DNA from: Cetobacterium sp. NK01
GTDB lineage: Bacteria > Fusobacteriota > Fusobacteriia > Fusobacteriales > Fusobacteriaceae
Direction: 5' to 3'
Assembly (NCBI RefSeq): GCF_024506395.1
Contig: NZ_JANIBO010000001.1
Location: forward strand, 1,240,001 to 1,304,000
Length of the DNA stretch: 64,000 bases
Shown here: piece after piece, positions 1-7,030 of the stretch
Position numbering within the stretch: position 1 is the stretch's first letter
How the letters are laid out: every line of letters begins with the position of its first letter
Translations under genes and position numbers: made by a program
Notes under the pieces: model-generated
Told to the model about the DNA's origin: nothing
The model's input: only the letters and a program-made list of their open reading frames with translations
Database searches by the model: none

Positions 1-396
1 GGTATAGATATGGTAATATCTAATGCTAAGGCGCATGAAATATATAACATTGGTGGATTTAACGAGGAGCAAAACATAAACATAGTGAAACTTACTATAG
101 ATACAATAGCTAGAATCATGAAAGAGGAACCTGAGTATCAAAAAGTATTGAGCACAGATTTAGCTAACATCAATTATGATTTGATAACTTACGTTCAAGA
201 TAGATTAGGCCATGATGCTCGTTATGCAATTGATCCAACTAAGATAGTAACAGAACTTGGATGGTATCCTGAAACACCATTTACAGAAGGGATAGAAAAG
301 ACTATTAGATGGTATTTAGATAATCAAGGATGGGTAGAGGAAGTAGCATCTGGAGACTATCAAAAATATTATGAAGAGATGTATAATAATAGATAG
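1..396 (+). CDS. rfbB: dTDP-glucose 4,6-dehydratase, C-terminal part
   Basis: The reading frame is open from the first base, so only the last 131 residues are visible and the start lies outside the window. The fragment has the typical RfbB ending: a core strand with EIYNIGGFNE, then a tail with DRLGHDARYAID and LGWYPETPF that completes the sugar-nucleotide pocket. The family converts dTDP-glucose to dTDP-4-keto-6-deoxyglucose in dTDP-rhamnose synthesis, in the cytoplasm. It fits the polysaccharide locus that resumes at 3.1 kb, so a rhamnose pathway probably lies just upstream. A strong terminator follows directly. Identification by residue pattern is firm; the catalytic YxxxK region is not visible. 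Confidence 0.93.
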   Translation, partial: GIDMVISNAKAHEIYNIGGFNEEQNINIVKLTIDTIARIMKEEPEYQKVLSTDLANINYDLITYVQDRLGHDARYAIDPTKIVTELGWYPETPFTEGIEKTIRWYLDNQGWVEEVASGDYQKYYEEMYNNR

Positions 397-402
397 TGTA
401 TG

Positions 403-430
403 AAGCTAGAGTCAATTAAGACTCTAGCTT
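403..430. terminator. Bidirectional rho-independent terminator
   Basis: A perfect 11-bp stem (403-413 with 420-430, AAGCTAGAGTC arm) has a six-base loop. A T-rich tract lies on the right, and A-rich sequence on the left serves the other strand. It lies between the convergent rfbB and the initiator-like gene and overlaps the last codons of the latter. Confidence 0.85.
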
Positions 431-1321
431 TTCTTTTAAATTTTTATAATAAATAGCCACTAATTTTTCATCATATTTTTGAGAATCAATTAAAAATTTT
501 GAGAAAATCTCATCTTTTGAAAAGCTACTATTTTTAAAAAGGTCTTGGAAATATATGACCTTACTATGTAAAATACGATGAATTTTATCATCCTCTTTAG
601 ATTCAGAAATAGATATTGGAAGAAAATTCCACTCACCTTTAATAGCTTTTACAAGGCATGCATTTACATTGTTACATCGTCCATTTTTAAACTCTAAATT
701 AGCTAAGTTATAGACTCTATTAAACTCATCTATTGTAAGATCTGGTTTAGCTGAAAGAAGATTAACAATTGTAAAGTCATCTAAGATATCTTTTAAATAT
801 GTTCTTATAGAAACACTAGAAGTTAGTAGAGTATTTTTTTTGTTATTATCATTTGTATCATTAGTATTATTATATGGCGGGTTTTCCGTATGCGGAAGTT
901 CCGTCGTAGGGGTTTCCGTCACTGCAATTTGCAGTGGCGGAATTTCAGATAAGGGGAGATGAAAAGTAGTCTCATCACTTCTAAAAATTTCTGTAGTCTT
1001 ATTCAGAAGTTCCTTATCGTCACAAAAATAATACACATTTTTTAACTCTCCTTTAGCTGTAAAAGTTATATCCTTTTTTTGGCGATACATATAGCCAAGG
1101 TCAATAAAGGTATTTATTAATCTCGCAATTTTATCTTTTCCAATATTTAGATCGCTTCGTATTTGGTGAGGATTAATAATCCAATTACTAGGCTTAGAAA
1201 GAAGATAGATACCAAATCCAATTAACTCTAGATTTAAGTTTTTATCTTGAATAAATTTATTATAAATTACTGTATAGTTTGTTTTGTGGTGATTTTTTAT
1301 TATAAAATTATTTTTAGTCAT
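416..1321 (-). CDS. Phage/plasmid-type replication initiator-like protein (winged HTH)
   Basis: 301 residues. Residues about 15-85 (YTVIYNKFIQDKNLNL, LLSKPSNW, IGKDKIARLINTFIDLGY) match the winged-helix N-terminus of phage, plasmid and ICE replication proteins of the HTH_36 type. A low-complexity Pro/Thr/Asn linker follows at about 120-160 (TETPTTELPHTENPP, then NTNDTNDNN). The C-terminal part resembles the helper-loader region of such proteins. The linker DNA carries TTCCG/CGGAA palindromes, as origins often lie inside initiator genes. It is last in a minus-strand run of four genes starting at 2266, with the stop inside the shared terminator. It could instead be a DnaD-like or regulatory protein. 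No integrase or relaxase is near. Function is inferred from fold-level pattern only. Confidence 0.6.
   Translation of the reverse strand: MTKNNFIIKNHHKTNYTVIYNKFIQDKNLNLELIGFGIYLLSKPSNWIINPHQIRSDLNIGKDKIARLINTFIDLGYMYRQKKDITFTAKGELKNVYYFCDDKELLNKTTEIFRSDETTFHLPLSEIPPLQIAVTETPTTELPHTENPPYNNTNDTNDNNKKNTLLTSSVSIRTYLKDILDDFTIVNLLSAKPDLTIDEFNRVYNLANLEFKNGRCNNVNACLVKAIKGEWNFLPISISESKEDDKIHRILHSKVIYFQDLFKNSSFSKDEIFSKFLIDSQKYDEKLVAIYYKNLKEKLES
884..942. repeat. Cluster of TTCCG/CGGAA palindromes inside the initiator-like gene (candidate origin)
   Basis: The 914-942 segment is a 29-bp near-perfect palindrome: 14-base arms starting TTCCGTCACTG, one mismatch, one-base centre. Just left of it, 884-903 holds TTCCG TATG CGGAA G TTCCG, two overlapping smaller palindromes sharing the same core. 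The block is visibly more GC-rich than its surroundings. Repeats within the linker-coding part of an initiator gene resemble the origin iterons of lambda-type O genes. That role is inference. Confidence 0.5.
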
Positions 1322-1340
1322 AATTAATCTCCTTTAACAA

Positions 1341-1766
1341 CTATTGAATTTTTGTAGAGGTTTTTAAAATCTTATAGTAGTTTTTTAGTTTTTTATTTAA
1401 TTCTTCCAATGAGTAGTAATAGTTTGAACCGATCTTGTGTATTTTTAGTTGTTTTATAACACACCAAGGTAAATTGATTGTTTTATTAACACGATTAACT
1501 CCGCAGTATAACTCTAAATGTCTTAAAGACTCATCTAAATCTGGTATTTGAGGTGGTATATACTTTTTGTTGATCAAGCTCTCAACATGGATTATATGAG
1601 TGTTTGATGAAAAGGTAGAAAAAATTGTTTTATCAATGATGTATCGAAGAATGCTTTTCTCACAGGTACGACAAATATAAGCTAAATCTTTAACAGAGAT
1701 AATTTCGCCGTAAATTTCTTTAACATAGGGATAGTTTTCAATAAGAGCGTATTTTTTAGTTTTCAT
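1341..1766 (-). CDS. Small protein with putative HTH segments, replication module
   Basis: 141 residues, not recognised. Two segments look like helix-turn-helix followed by a short wing: ISVKDLAYICRTCEKSILRYIID near residue 23, and NLPWCVIKQLKIHKIGSNYYYSLEELNKKL near the C-terminus, the latter like an excisionase/MerR-type domain. There are no membrane segments. The gene overlaps the end of the preceding gene by 11 bases and lies 19 bases before the initiator-like gene, so the four minus-strand genes are probably co-transcribed and translationally linked. A DNA-binding accessory role in replication or maintenance is plausible but not shown. Confidence 0.5.
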   Translation of the reverse strand: MKTKKYALIENYPYVKEIYGEIISVKDLAYICRTCEKSILRYIIDKTIFSTFSSNTHIIHVESLINKKYIPPQIPDLDESLRHLELYCGVNRVNKTINLPWCVIKQLKIHKIGSNYYYSLEELNKKLKNYYKILKTSTKIQ

Positions 1767-2067
1767 ATTTCACCTCAATTAAATTTTTGTAGTTATCGAA
1801 TATTAAAGTTGTAAGATCGGAAGTTTTAATGAAAACCTTTAAACCTGCTTTTAAAGTAGTTATACTTTTAGAGTCAATATGATATCTTAAAGTATGTGGT
1901 TTAATATTAAAAATTTCAGGGATATATGAAATTGGAATAAATTTCCCATAGCTTTTTGTCAAAAGTAAAGTCAATTTTTTCATTTTTTCATTTTTTGTTT
2001 TACACTTTTTAAATATGTTTAAGTTATTTTTTAAAAGGAGTTCTACATTGATAGAGTTTGTTAGCAA
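1756..2067 (-). CDS. Small HTH-like protein, TTG start
   Basis: 103 residues, no family recognised. The middle (YGKFIPISYIPEIFNIKPHTLRYHIDSKSITTLKAGLKVFIKTSDL) reads as helix-turn-helix plus a two-strand wing, like excisionase-type domains. The start is TTG at 2067: an AGGAGG sits six bases before it, and no ATG lies in frame until about residue 29. It begins two bases after the upstream gene stops and overlaps the next by 11 bases, indicating one operon. Its similarity in plan to its two neighbours suggests a family of tandem small DNA-binding proteins. Confidence 0.5.
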   Translation of the reverse strand: MLTNSINVELLLKNNLNIFKKCKTKNEKMKKLTLLLTKSYGKFIPISYIPEIFNIKPHTLRYHIDSKSITTLKAGLKVFIKTSDLTTLIFDNYKNLIEVKYEN

Positions 2068-2068
2068 A

Positions 2069-2266
2069 TTAAACCTCCTGAATAAATTTTTTTAAATCAG
2101 AGATTTTGATAAAATGACATCCGGAAATTTTAGTAGTTTTAATATCTCCCTTTGCAATTCGTCTATAAATTGTTCTTCTAGATAAATATAACCCTTTGCT
2201 TAAAGCCTCCACTGTAATAAAACTATTTGTGCTATTAAAGATGTTCTTAAAAAAATCATTTACCAT
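2069..2266 (-). CDS. Excisionase/MerR-like helix-turn-helix protein
   Basis: 65 residues, first gene of the minus-strand module. FITVEALSKGLYLSRRTIYRRIAKGDIKTTKISGCHFIKISDLKKFI is the standard HTH_17 excisionase fold: recognition helix SRRTIYRRI, then a wing ending in the IKxSDLxxFI signature. Such proteins act as excisionases or small regulators in mobile elements. The ribosome site AGGAGG sits five bases before the ATG. A TATAAT-like -10 lies in the AT-rich 190-bp divergent region. No integrase accompanies it here, so a regulatory role within the module is at least as likely as excision. Confidence 0.7.
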   Translation of the reverse strand: MVNDFFKNIFNSTNSFITVEALSKGLYLSRRTIYRRIAKGDIKTTKISGCHFIKISDLKKFIQEV

Positions 2267-2457
2267 GATTACCTCCTGAAAATTTTTATTATTATACTAA
2301 TACAATAAAAATGAAATTAAATCAAGACTAAACGGTTTCAAATAGGACAATAAAAAAGAAAAATATGTATGACAAGTATGCTAACTTTTATTTTTTAGTT
2401 ATGATATTCTAAAGCTATCTCGAGAGAAGAATAAAAAATAAAAAAGGAGGTAACAAA

Positions 2458-2769
2458 ATGAGTATAACAGTAGGAGGAGCAAAAGCAACATTAGAAGCAG
2501 TAATTATAAAAACGGAAAAGAGTATTGAAAGAGAGAACGCTTATCAGAAGGAGTTAGCAGATGATAGAGCAACACTTTCTTATATTGAAAAGTTACAAAC
2601 AGATGGAGAACCATTGCCAGCAGGAAGCCCATATCTTTCATTTACAGAGTGGAAAGAGCAGATAGAGAAAGAGATAAAAGCAGGACAGAACTCAATAGAT
2701 AGAATCTTAGTCGAAAAGGCAGAACTTATGGCTTTTAGATACTTTGTGGATAATGCTCCAGAGGCGTAG
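2458..2769 (+). CDS. Hypothetical protein, helical/coiled-coil
   Basis: 103 residues, not recognised. Strong ribosome site (AAGGAGG, seven bases before ATG). Predicted largely helical and charged: an N-terminal stretch KTEKSIERENAYQKELADDRATLSYIEKL, a Pro/Gly break (DGEPLPAGSPYLSFTEW), then EQIEKEIKAGQNSIDRILVEKAEL. This suggests two antiparallel helices. No signal peptide or membrane segment. It is followed by a small membrane-protein ORF and a terminator, so this is a short stand-alone unit between the replication-like module and wzz. It might belong to the same foreign element, since no polysaccharide function is apparent. Confidence 0.6.
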   Translation: MSITVGGAKATLEAVIIKTEKSIERENAYQKELADDRATLSYIEKLQTDGEPLPAGSPYLSFTEWKEQIEKEIKAGQNSIDRILVEKAELMAFRYFVDNAPEA

Positions 2770-2773
2770 GCCT

Positions 2774-2929
2774 ATGATGAAAATATTAAAAACAGTTTAC
2801 ACTGTACTAACTTTAATAGGAGTTTTAGTAACAGGAAACAATACCCTCGTTTTAAGAAATATAGGTGTGAAAGTTGAAAAGATGGCTATCCCCCAAGTCA
2901 CTTCTCACTCACAGATAAATATCAATTAA
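2774..2929 (+). CDS. Small single-span membrane protein (putative)
   Basis: 51 residues from the first of two adjacent ATGs. One hydrophobic segment (VYTVLTLIGVLVTG) after a positive N-terminus suggests a single-pass inner-membrane or secreted peptide. The tail has no known motif. It follows the 103-residue gene by four bases and ends just before a strong terminator, supporting a real co-transcribed gene. The ribosome site is weak (GAGG/TAGG), so coding status is moderate. Confidence 0.4.
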   Translation: MMKILKTVYTVLTLIGVLVTGNNTLVLRNIGVKVEKMAIPQVTSHSQININ

Positions 2930-2932
2930 ATT

Positions 2933-2958
2933 AAAGTCTAGACTTTTGTCTAGACTTT
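2933..2958 (+). terminator. Rho-independent terminator
   Basis: 11-bp perfect stem (AAAGTCTAGAC) with TTTT loop, followed by TTTGTTTTGTTTTTG. It ends the 2458-2929 unit and insulates the wzz operon. Confidence 0.85.
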
Positions 2959-3093
2959 GTTTTGTTTTTGTAGAAAAAAAATAGAAAACAAACACTTTTG
3001 AAGAAAAAATAAAATTAAATAAAAAAACTTCTACTTTTTTTTAGATAAAAAAAATGATATAATAACATGGATAAAAAAATGTAGGGGGATAAA

Positions 3094-4011
3094 ATGAGCA
3101 AGGAGTTAAAAGTAATGGAACCAAAGCAATATGATGACGAGATTGATCTTTATGAATTAATTGAGATACTAGTTAGGCATAAGTGGAGTATAGTTATAAC
3201 TACAGTGATTTGTACACTTTTATCACTGGGAGCAGCCCTTTATGTGCGTAGCAAAACACCTAACTATTTAATAAAAAGTATTCTTATTCAACAAGATACA
3301 TATGGATTAAAAGGAGTAAATAAATTAGATGTAGATTCGATACTTTTTAAAGATATAAATGTTGATAGAATTCTAGAGATAGAACCAATAAAGCAGAAAT
3401 ATCTAGAAAATACTTCAGAAAATATGAGAAATATGATATCAGAAAGAAAGTTTTTACAAGATATAATAACAGTATCTAAAAATGAGAAAAATCCGAATGA
3501 AATATCTATAAAAACAGAGATAATAGCTGATGAAAAAAGTGGTAGAGATATTATAAATACATATATGGATATTTTAAGAGAACAGGATAATTTATCAGAT
3601 GTTATAGGAAAAGAGAAAAAGCTAAAAAGCGATTCTTTAGAGAAAACTAAAATAGAAATTGAAAATATTCAAAATGAAATTTTAAATATTTTTAAAAATG
3701 ATAGTGATTTAAGAGTTTTAAAACCAGAAGAAAAGATATATTATATAGCTTCTAAATATCCAGAACTAAATTTAAGAAAAAGTGAAAAAGAAAAATATTA
3801 TAATACTTATGTTAATGAGTTACTTACATTAGATTCATTAAACGATAAACTAGAGACTGTTAAAGAAACAACAGATATATATTTTGTTAAGGGTCAAAGT
3901 AAAGCTAAATTAATTTTAGGTGTTGGAATAGTAATGGGACTGTTTTTAGGAATAATGATTACATTTTTAAAAGAGTTTATAGATGGATATAAAAGAAGAT
4001 ATCAAAAGTAA
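3094..4011 (+). CDS. Wzz-type polysaccharide chain-length determinant
   Basis: 305 residues. The N-terminal cytoplasmic IDLYELIEILVRHKWSI leads into a first transmembrane helix (about 30-52). A periplasmic, coiled-coil-rich domain follows (KSDSLEKTKIEIENIQNEILNIF), then a C-terminal helix (KLILGVGIVMGLFLGIMITF) and a basic tail. This is the Wzz/PCP topology that sets polymer length in Wzy-dependent pathways. It has no attached BY-kinase domain, so it belongs to the O-antigen-type PCP1 group rather than PCP2a. It is first in the polysaccharide operon. Ribosome site TAGGGGGAT precedes the ATG, and a TATAAT -10 sits at 3058-3063. Confidence 0.9.
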   Translation: MSKELKVMEPKQYDDEIDLYELIEILVRHKWSIVITTVICTLLSLGAALYVRSKTPNYLIKSILIQQDTYGLKGVNKLDVDSILFKDINVDRILEIEPIKQKYLENTSENMRNMISERKFLQDIITVSKNEKNPNEISIKTEIIADEKSGRDIINTYMDILREQDNLSDVIGKEKKLKSDSLEKTKIEIENIQNEILNIFKNDSDLRVLKPEEKIYYIASKYPELNLRKSEKEKYYNTYVNELLTLDSLNDKLETVKETTDIYFVKGQSKAKLILGVGIVMGLFLGIMITFLKEFIDGYKRRYQK

Positions 4012-4026
4012 GTAGGGGGATAAAAA

Positions 4027-5865
4027 GTGTTTAGAGAGAATGTGATAACAGAGCTATTTTCCAATAGAAGGAATATAGTGAAGTTGATAATAGACCTAGG
4101 AACAGTAATTGTTGGTATCTTTCTAGGCCTTTTAATAAGATTTGAAGGAAGATGGGAAGATAACATAGAAAGTAGCTATTTCATTGTATATGGAGTAGCA
4201 TTTTTGTGTTTCTATCTTATAAGAAAAAACTCTATGAAGAGCTGGAGCTATACAAACTCCTTAGATGTGTTAAATTTGACAGCAACTAACTTAGTAGCAT
4301 TAATGATAACCTTAGCATACTATGCAGTAAGTAGAGAGCATTATTCAAGAACAGTTGTATTGGTAGGATTTTTATTGGTAACTGTGTTACAACTACTTTG
4401 GAGATTTTTCTTTAGATTGAATAGATCGTACAGAGTGGTATTAGGAAAAAGTAAACCTAAACCAAATACATTGGTTTATGGAGCGGGAGAAGCAGGAGTA
4501 GCTTTAATTCGTGATGGGCTTACAAATCCTAACTATCCATATCATATTACAGCTATTATAGATGATGATAGACGTAAGCGTGGGACATATATAAATGGTG
4601 TAAAAGTTTATGGAGATTTTTATGATTTAGAAACAGCTATAAAAGAGTTAAGTATAGAAACTGTAGTTATAGCTATTCCTACTATAAAAAGAGATCGAAT
4701 AAAAGAGATTATAGATTTAACTAAGTGTTGTAATAATGTAAAAGTAAAGATACTGCCTGGACTTGATGAGATACTACAAGATGAGAACATAGCTAATCAA
4801 GTTCGTGATGTGAGTATAGAGGATCTTTTAGGAAGAGAGCAGATACTTGTTAATGGAGATAATATAAAAGAGATAATAGAAAATAAAACTGTATTTGTAA
4901 CAGGTGGAGCTGGAAGCATAGGAAGTGAACTTGCTCGTCAAATAGCTAAGTATAATCCTAAAAAGCTAGTTACAATAGATGTAAATGAAAATGACTTATA
5001 TTTTTTAGAGTTAGAACTAAAAAGAACATTTAAAAATCTTGATTTACAAAGTGAAATTTGTAATATTAGAGAGCAGGATAAAGTGGAACTTTTATTTGAT
5101 AGATATAAACCAAATATAGTGTTCCATGCAGCAGCTCATAAACATGTACCATTAATGGAGCATAATCCAGAGGAAGCTATAAAAAATAATATCTTTGGAA
5201 CTAAAAAAGTTGCAGAGATGGCTATAAAATATGGTGTAGATAGATTTGTACTTATTTCTACAGACAAAGCTGTAAATCCAACTAACGTTATGGGAGCTAC
5301 TAAAAGAGCCTGTGAGATAGTTGTAGAAACTATGAATAAAAAAGGTAGTACAAAATTCATGGCAGTACGTTTTGGAAATGTACTTGGAAGTAATGGATCA
5401 GTTATACCAATATTTAAAAAGCTTATTAGCGAAGGGAAAAATCTAACACTAACACATCCTGATATAACAAGATATTTTATGACTATACCTGAAGCAGCTC
5501 AACTTGTAATAGAAGCTGGAGCGCTAGGAAAAGGTGGAGAACTATTTATATTAGATATGGGAGAACCTGTAAAGATAATAGATCTTGCTAAAACTATGAT
5601 AAAGTTATCTAATGCTAATGTAGATATTGAGATAGTAGGATTACGTCCTGGAGAAAAGCTTTATGAAGAACTTCTTTATGACGTAAATGCAGCTCAAAAA
5701 ACAGAGAATAATAAGATATTTATAACTCACATAGATGAAACAGATGTGAATTTAGATGAGCATTTAAAAATACTAGGTGAAGCTATAAAAAATCCTAAGC
5801 AGAATGAATTAAAAGAGTTAATGAAAAAATTTGTAGTGACATATAAGGAGGCGACAAATGGCTAA
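4027..5865 (+). CDS. Membrane-anchored nucleotide-sugar 4,6-dehydratase (PglF/WbpM/CapD family)
   Basis: 612 residues, GTG start supported by AGGGGGAT. Four transmembrane helices fill about residues 15-130. A CoA-binding-like Rossmann domain (VYGAGEAGVALIRD, about 150) follows, then the extended SDR catalytic domain with TGGAGSIGSELARQI (about 292) and STDKAVNPTNVMGATKR (about 410). The family converts UDP-GlcNAc to the 4-keto-6-deoxy sugar, the first step towards bacillosamine-like residues. The next gene, which overlaps it by eight bases, is the matching aminotransferase. Full length and all motifs present. The substrate is assumed to be UDP-GlcNAc from family practice. Confidence 0.92.
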   Translation: MFRENVITELFSNRRNIVKLIIDLGTVIVGIFLGLLIRFEGRWEDNIESSYFIVYGVAFLCFYLIRKNSMKSWSYTNSLDVLNLTATNLVALMITLAYYAVSREHYSRTVVLVGFLLVTVLQLLWRFFFRLNRSYRVVLGKSKPKPNTLVYGAGEAGVALIRDGLTNPNYPYHITAIIDDDRRKRGTYINGVKVYGDFYDLETAIKELSIETVVIAIPTIKRDRIKEIIDLTKCCNNVKVKILPGLDEILQDENIANQVRDVSIEDLLGREQILVNGDNIKEIIENKTVFVTGGAGSIGSELARQIAKYNPKKLVTIDVNENDLYFLELELKRTFKNLDLQSEICNIREQDKVELLFDRYKPNIVFHAAAHKHVPLMEHNPEEAIKNNIFGTKKVAEMAIKYGVDRFVLISTDKAVNPTNVMGATKRACEIVVETMNKKGSTKFMAVRFGNVLGSNGSVIPIFKKLISEGKNLTLTHPDITRYFMTIPEAAQLVIEAGALGKGGELFILDMGEPVKIIDLAKTMIKLSNANVDIEIVGLRPGEKLYEELLYDVNAAQKTENNKIFITHIDETDVNLDEHLKILGEAIKNPKQNELKELMKKFVVTYKEATNG

Positions 5866-7030
5866 AACAATAGGATTATCAATCCCAAATTTAGATGTAG
5901 AACCAATTGTGCAAAATTTAAGAGAGTGTATAGAATCAGGGTGGGTTTCAACAGGTGGAAAGTTCATAGGGGAGTTTGAAGAAAAAATAGCTAAATATGT
6001 AGGAGTGAAAGAGGCTGTAGGAGTGCAATCTGGAACAGCTGGATTACATACTGCATTAAGGGTTTTAGGAGTAGAGCCTGGAGATGAGGTACTAGTTCCG
6101 ACTCTAACATTTATAGCAGCTGTAAATCCTGTAACATATCATGGAGCAACTCCTGTATTTATAGGGTGTGATGATACTCTTTGTATGGATCCAAATCTTT
6201 TAGAGAAGTTTTTAAGAGAAGAGTGTATTATAAAAGATGGAAAAACATATAATAAAAAAACAAATTCTAGAATAGCAGCCTTAGCAGTTGTTCATGTATT
6301 TGGAAACATGGCAAATATGGAAAGAATAATGGATTTAGCTAAAGAGTTTAATTTTAAAGTTTTAGAAGATGCTACAGAAGCTTTAGGAACTTATTATACA
6401 GAGGGAAGATATGTTCGGAAATATGCTGGAACAATAGGAGATGCTGGAGTTTATTCTTTTAATGCAAATAAAATAATTACTACAGGTGGAGGAGGAATGG
6501 TTGTATCTAATAATCAAGAGTTCTTAGATGAAATAAGATTTTTAACAACTCAAGCTAAAACAGATCAACTATACTTTATTCATGATGAGATAGGATATAA
6601 CTATAGAATGCTAAATCTTCAAGCGGCATTGGGAACAAGTCAAATAGATCAATTAGAAAATTTTATAAGTACTAAAATAAAGAATTATAATTTATATAAA
6701 GAATCTATAGAAAATATTGATGGGTTAACACTATTACCTTTTAATACAGATATAAGACCAAATTATTGGTTTTATTCAGTAGTTGTAGATGAAGAAAAGT
6801 ATGGTATGAATAAAGATGAATTATTAAAAAAATTAGTGGAAGCTAATATTCAAACAAGACCTATTTGGGGATTAATTCATGAACAAAAACCATATCAAAA
6901 ACATCAAACATATGGAATAGAAAAAGCTATTTGGTATCATGATAGAGTTTTAAATATACCATGTTCATCTAATTTGACTGAAGAGGATGCAAAATATGTA
7001 ATTGAAAAGTTAAAGGAGTTTAAAAGATAA
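5858..7030 (+). CDS. DegT/LegC-family PLP sugar aminotransferase (PglE-like)
   Basis: 390 residues. DegT/DnrJ/EryC1 fold with cofactor-binding SGTAGLHTAL, LEDATEALGT and the PLP lysine at residue 205 in NANKIITTGGGG. Sequence style is closest to LegC-type enzymes, which make UDP-4-amino-4,6-dideoxy sugars from the product of the dehydratase just upstream, using glutamate as donor. The start overlaps the preceding gene by eight bases, with AAGGAGG embedded in it; its stop overlaps the next gene by one base. No PglD-type acetyltransferase for the new amine is found in the window. Confidence 0.9.
   Translation: MAKTIGLSIPNLDVEPIVQNLRECIESGWVSTGGKFIGEFEEKIAKYVGVKEAVGVQSGTAGLHTALRVLGVEPGDEVLVPTLTFIAAVNPVTYHGATPVFIGCDDTLCMDPNLLEKFLREECIIKDGKTYNKKTNSRIAALAVVHVFGNMANMERIMDLAKEFNFKVLEDATEALGTYYTEGRYVRKYAGTIGDAGVYSFNANKIITTGGGGMVVSNNQEFLDEIRFLTTQAKTDQLYFIHDEIGYNYRMLNLQAALGTSQIDQLENFISTKIKNYNLYKESIENIDGLTLLPFNTDIRPNYWFYSVVVDEEKYGMNKDELLKKLVEANIQTRPIWGLIHEQKPYQKHQTYGIEKAIWYHDRVLNIPCSSNLTEEDAKYVIEKLKEFKR

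Noticed and set aside
884-942. CRISPR array
   Set aside because: The repeats are short palindromes within a coding gene, without regular spacers or cas genes.
416-2929. Complete prophage or integrative element
   Set aside because: No integrase, structural, relaxase or attachment-site evidence; only a replication-like module can be supported.
5136-5360. Antisense ORF within the dehydratase gene
   Set aside because: Shadow frame of a strongly conserved gene, no ribosome site, no recognisable protein. The same applies to the other long antisense frames inside mgtA, uxuB, GH31, the hydratase and others.
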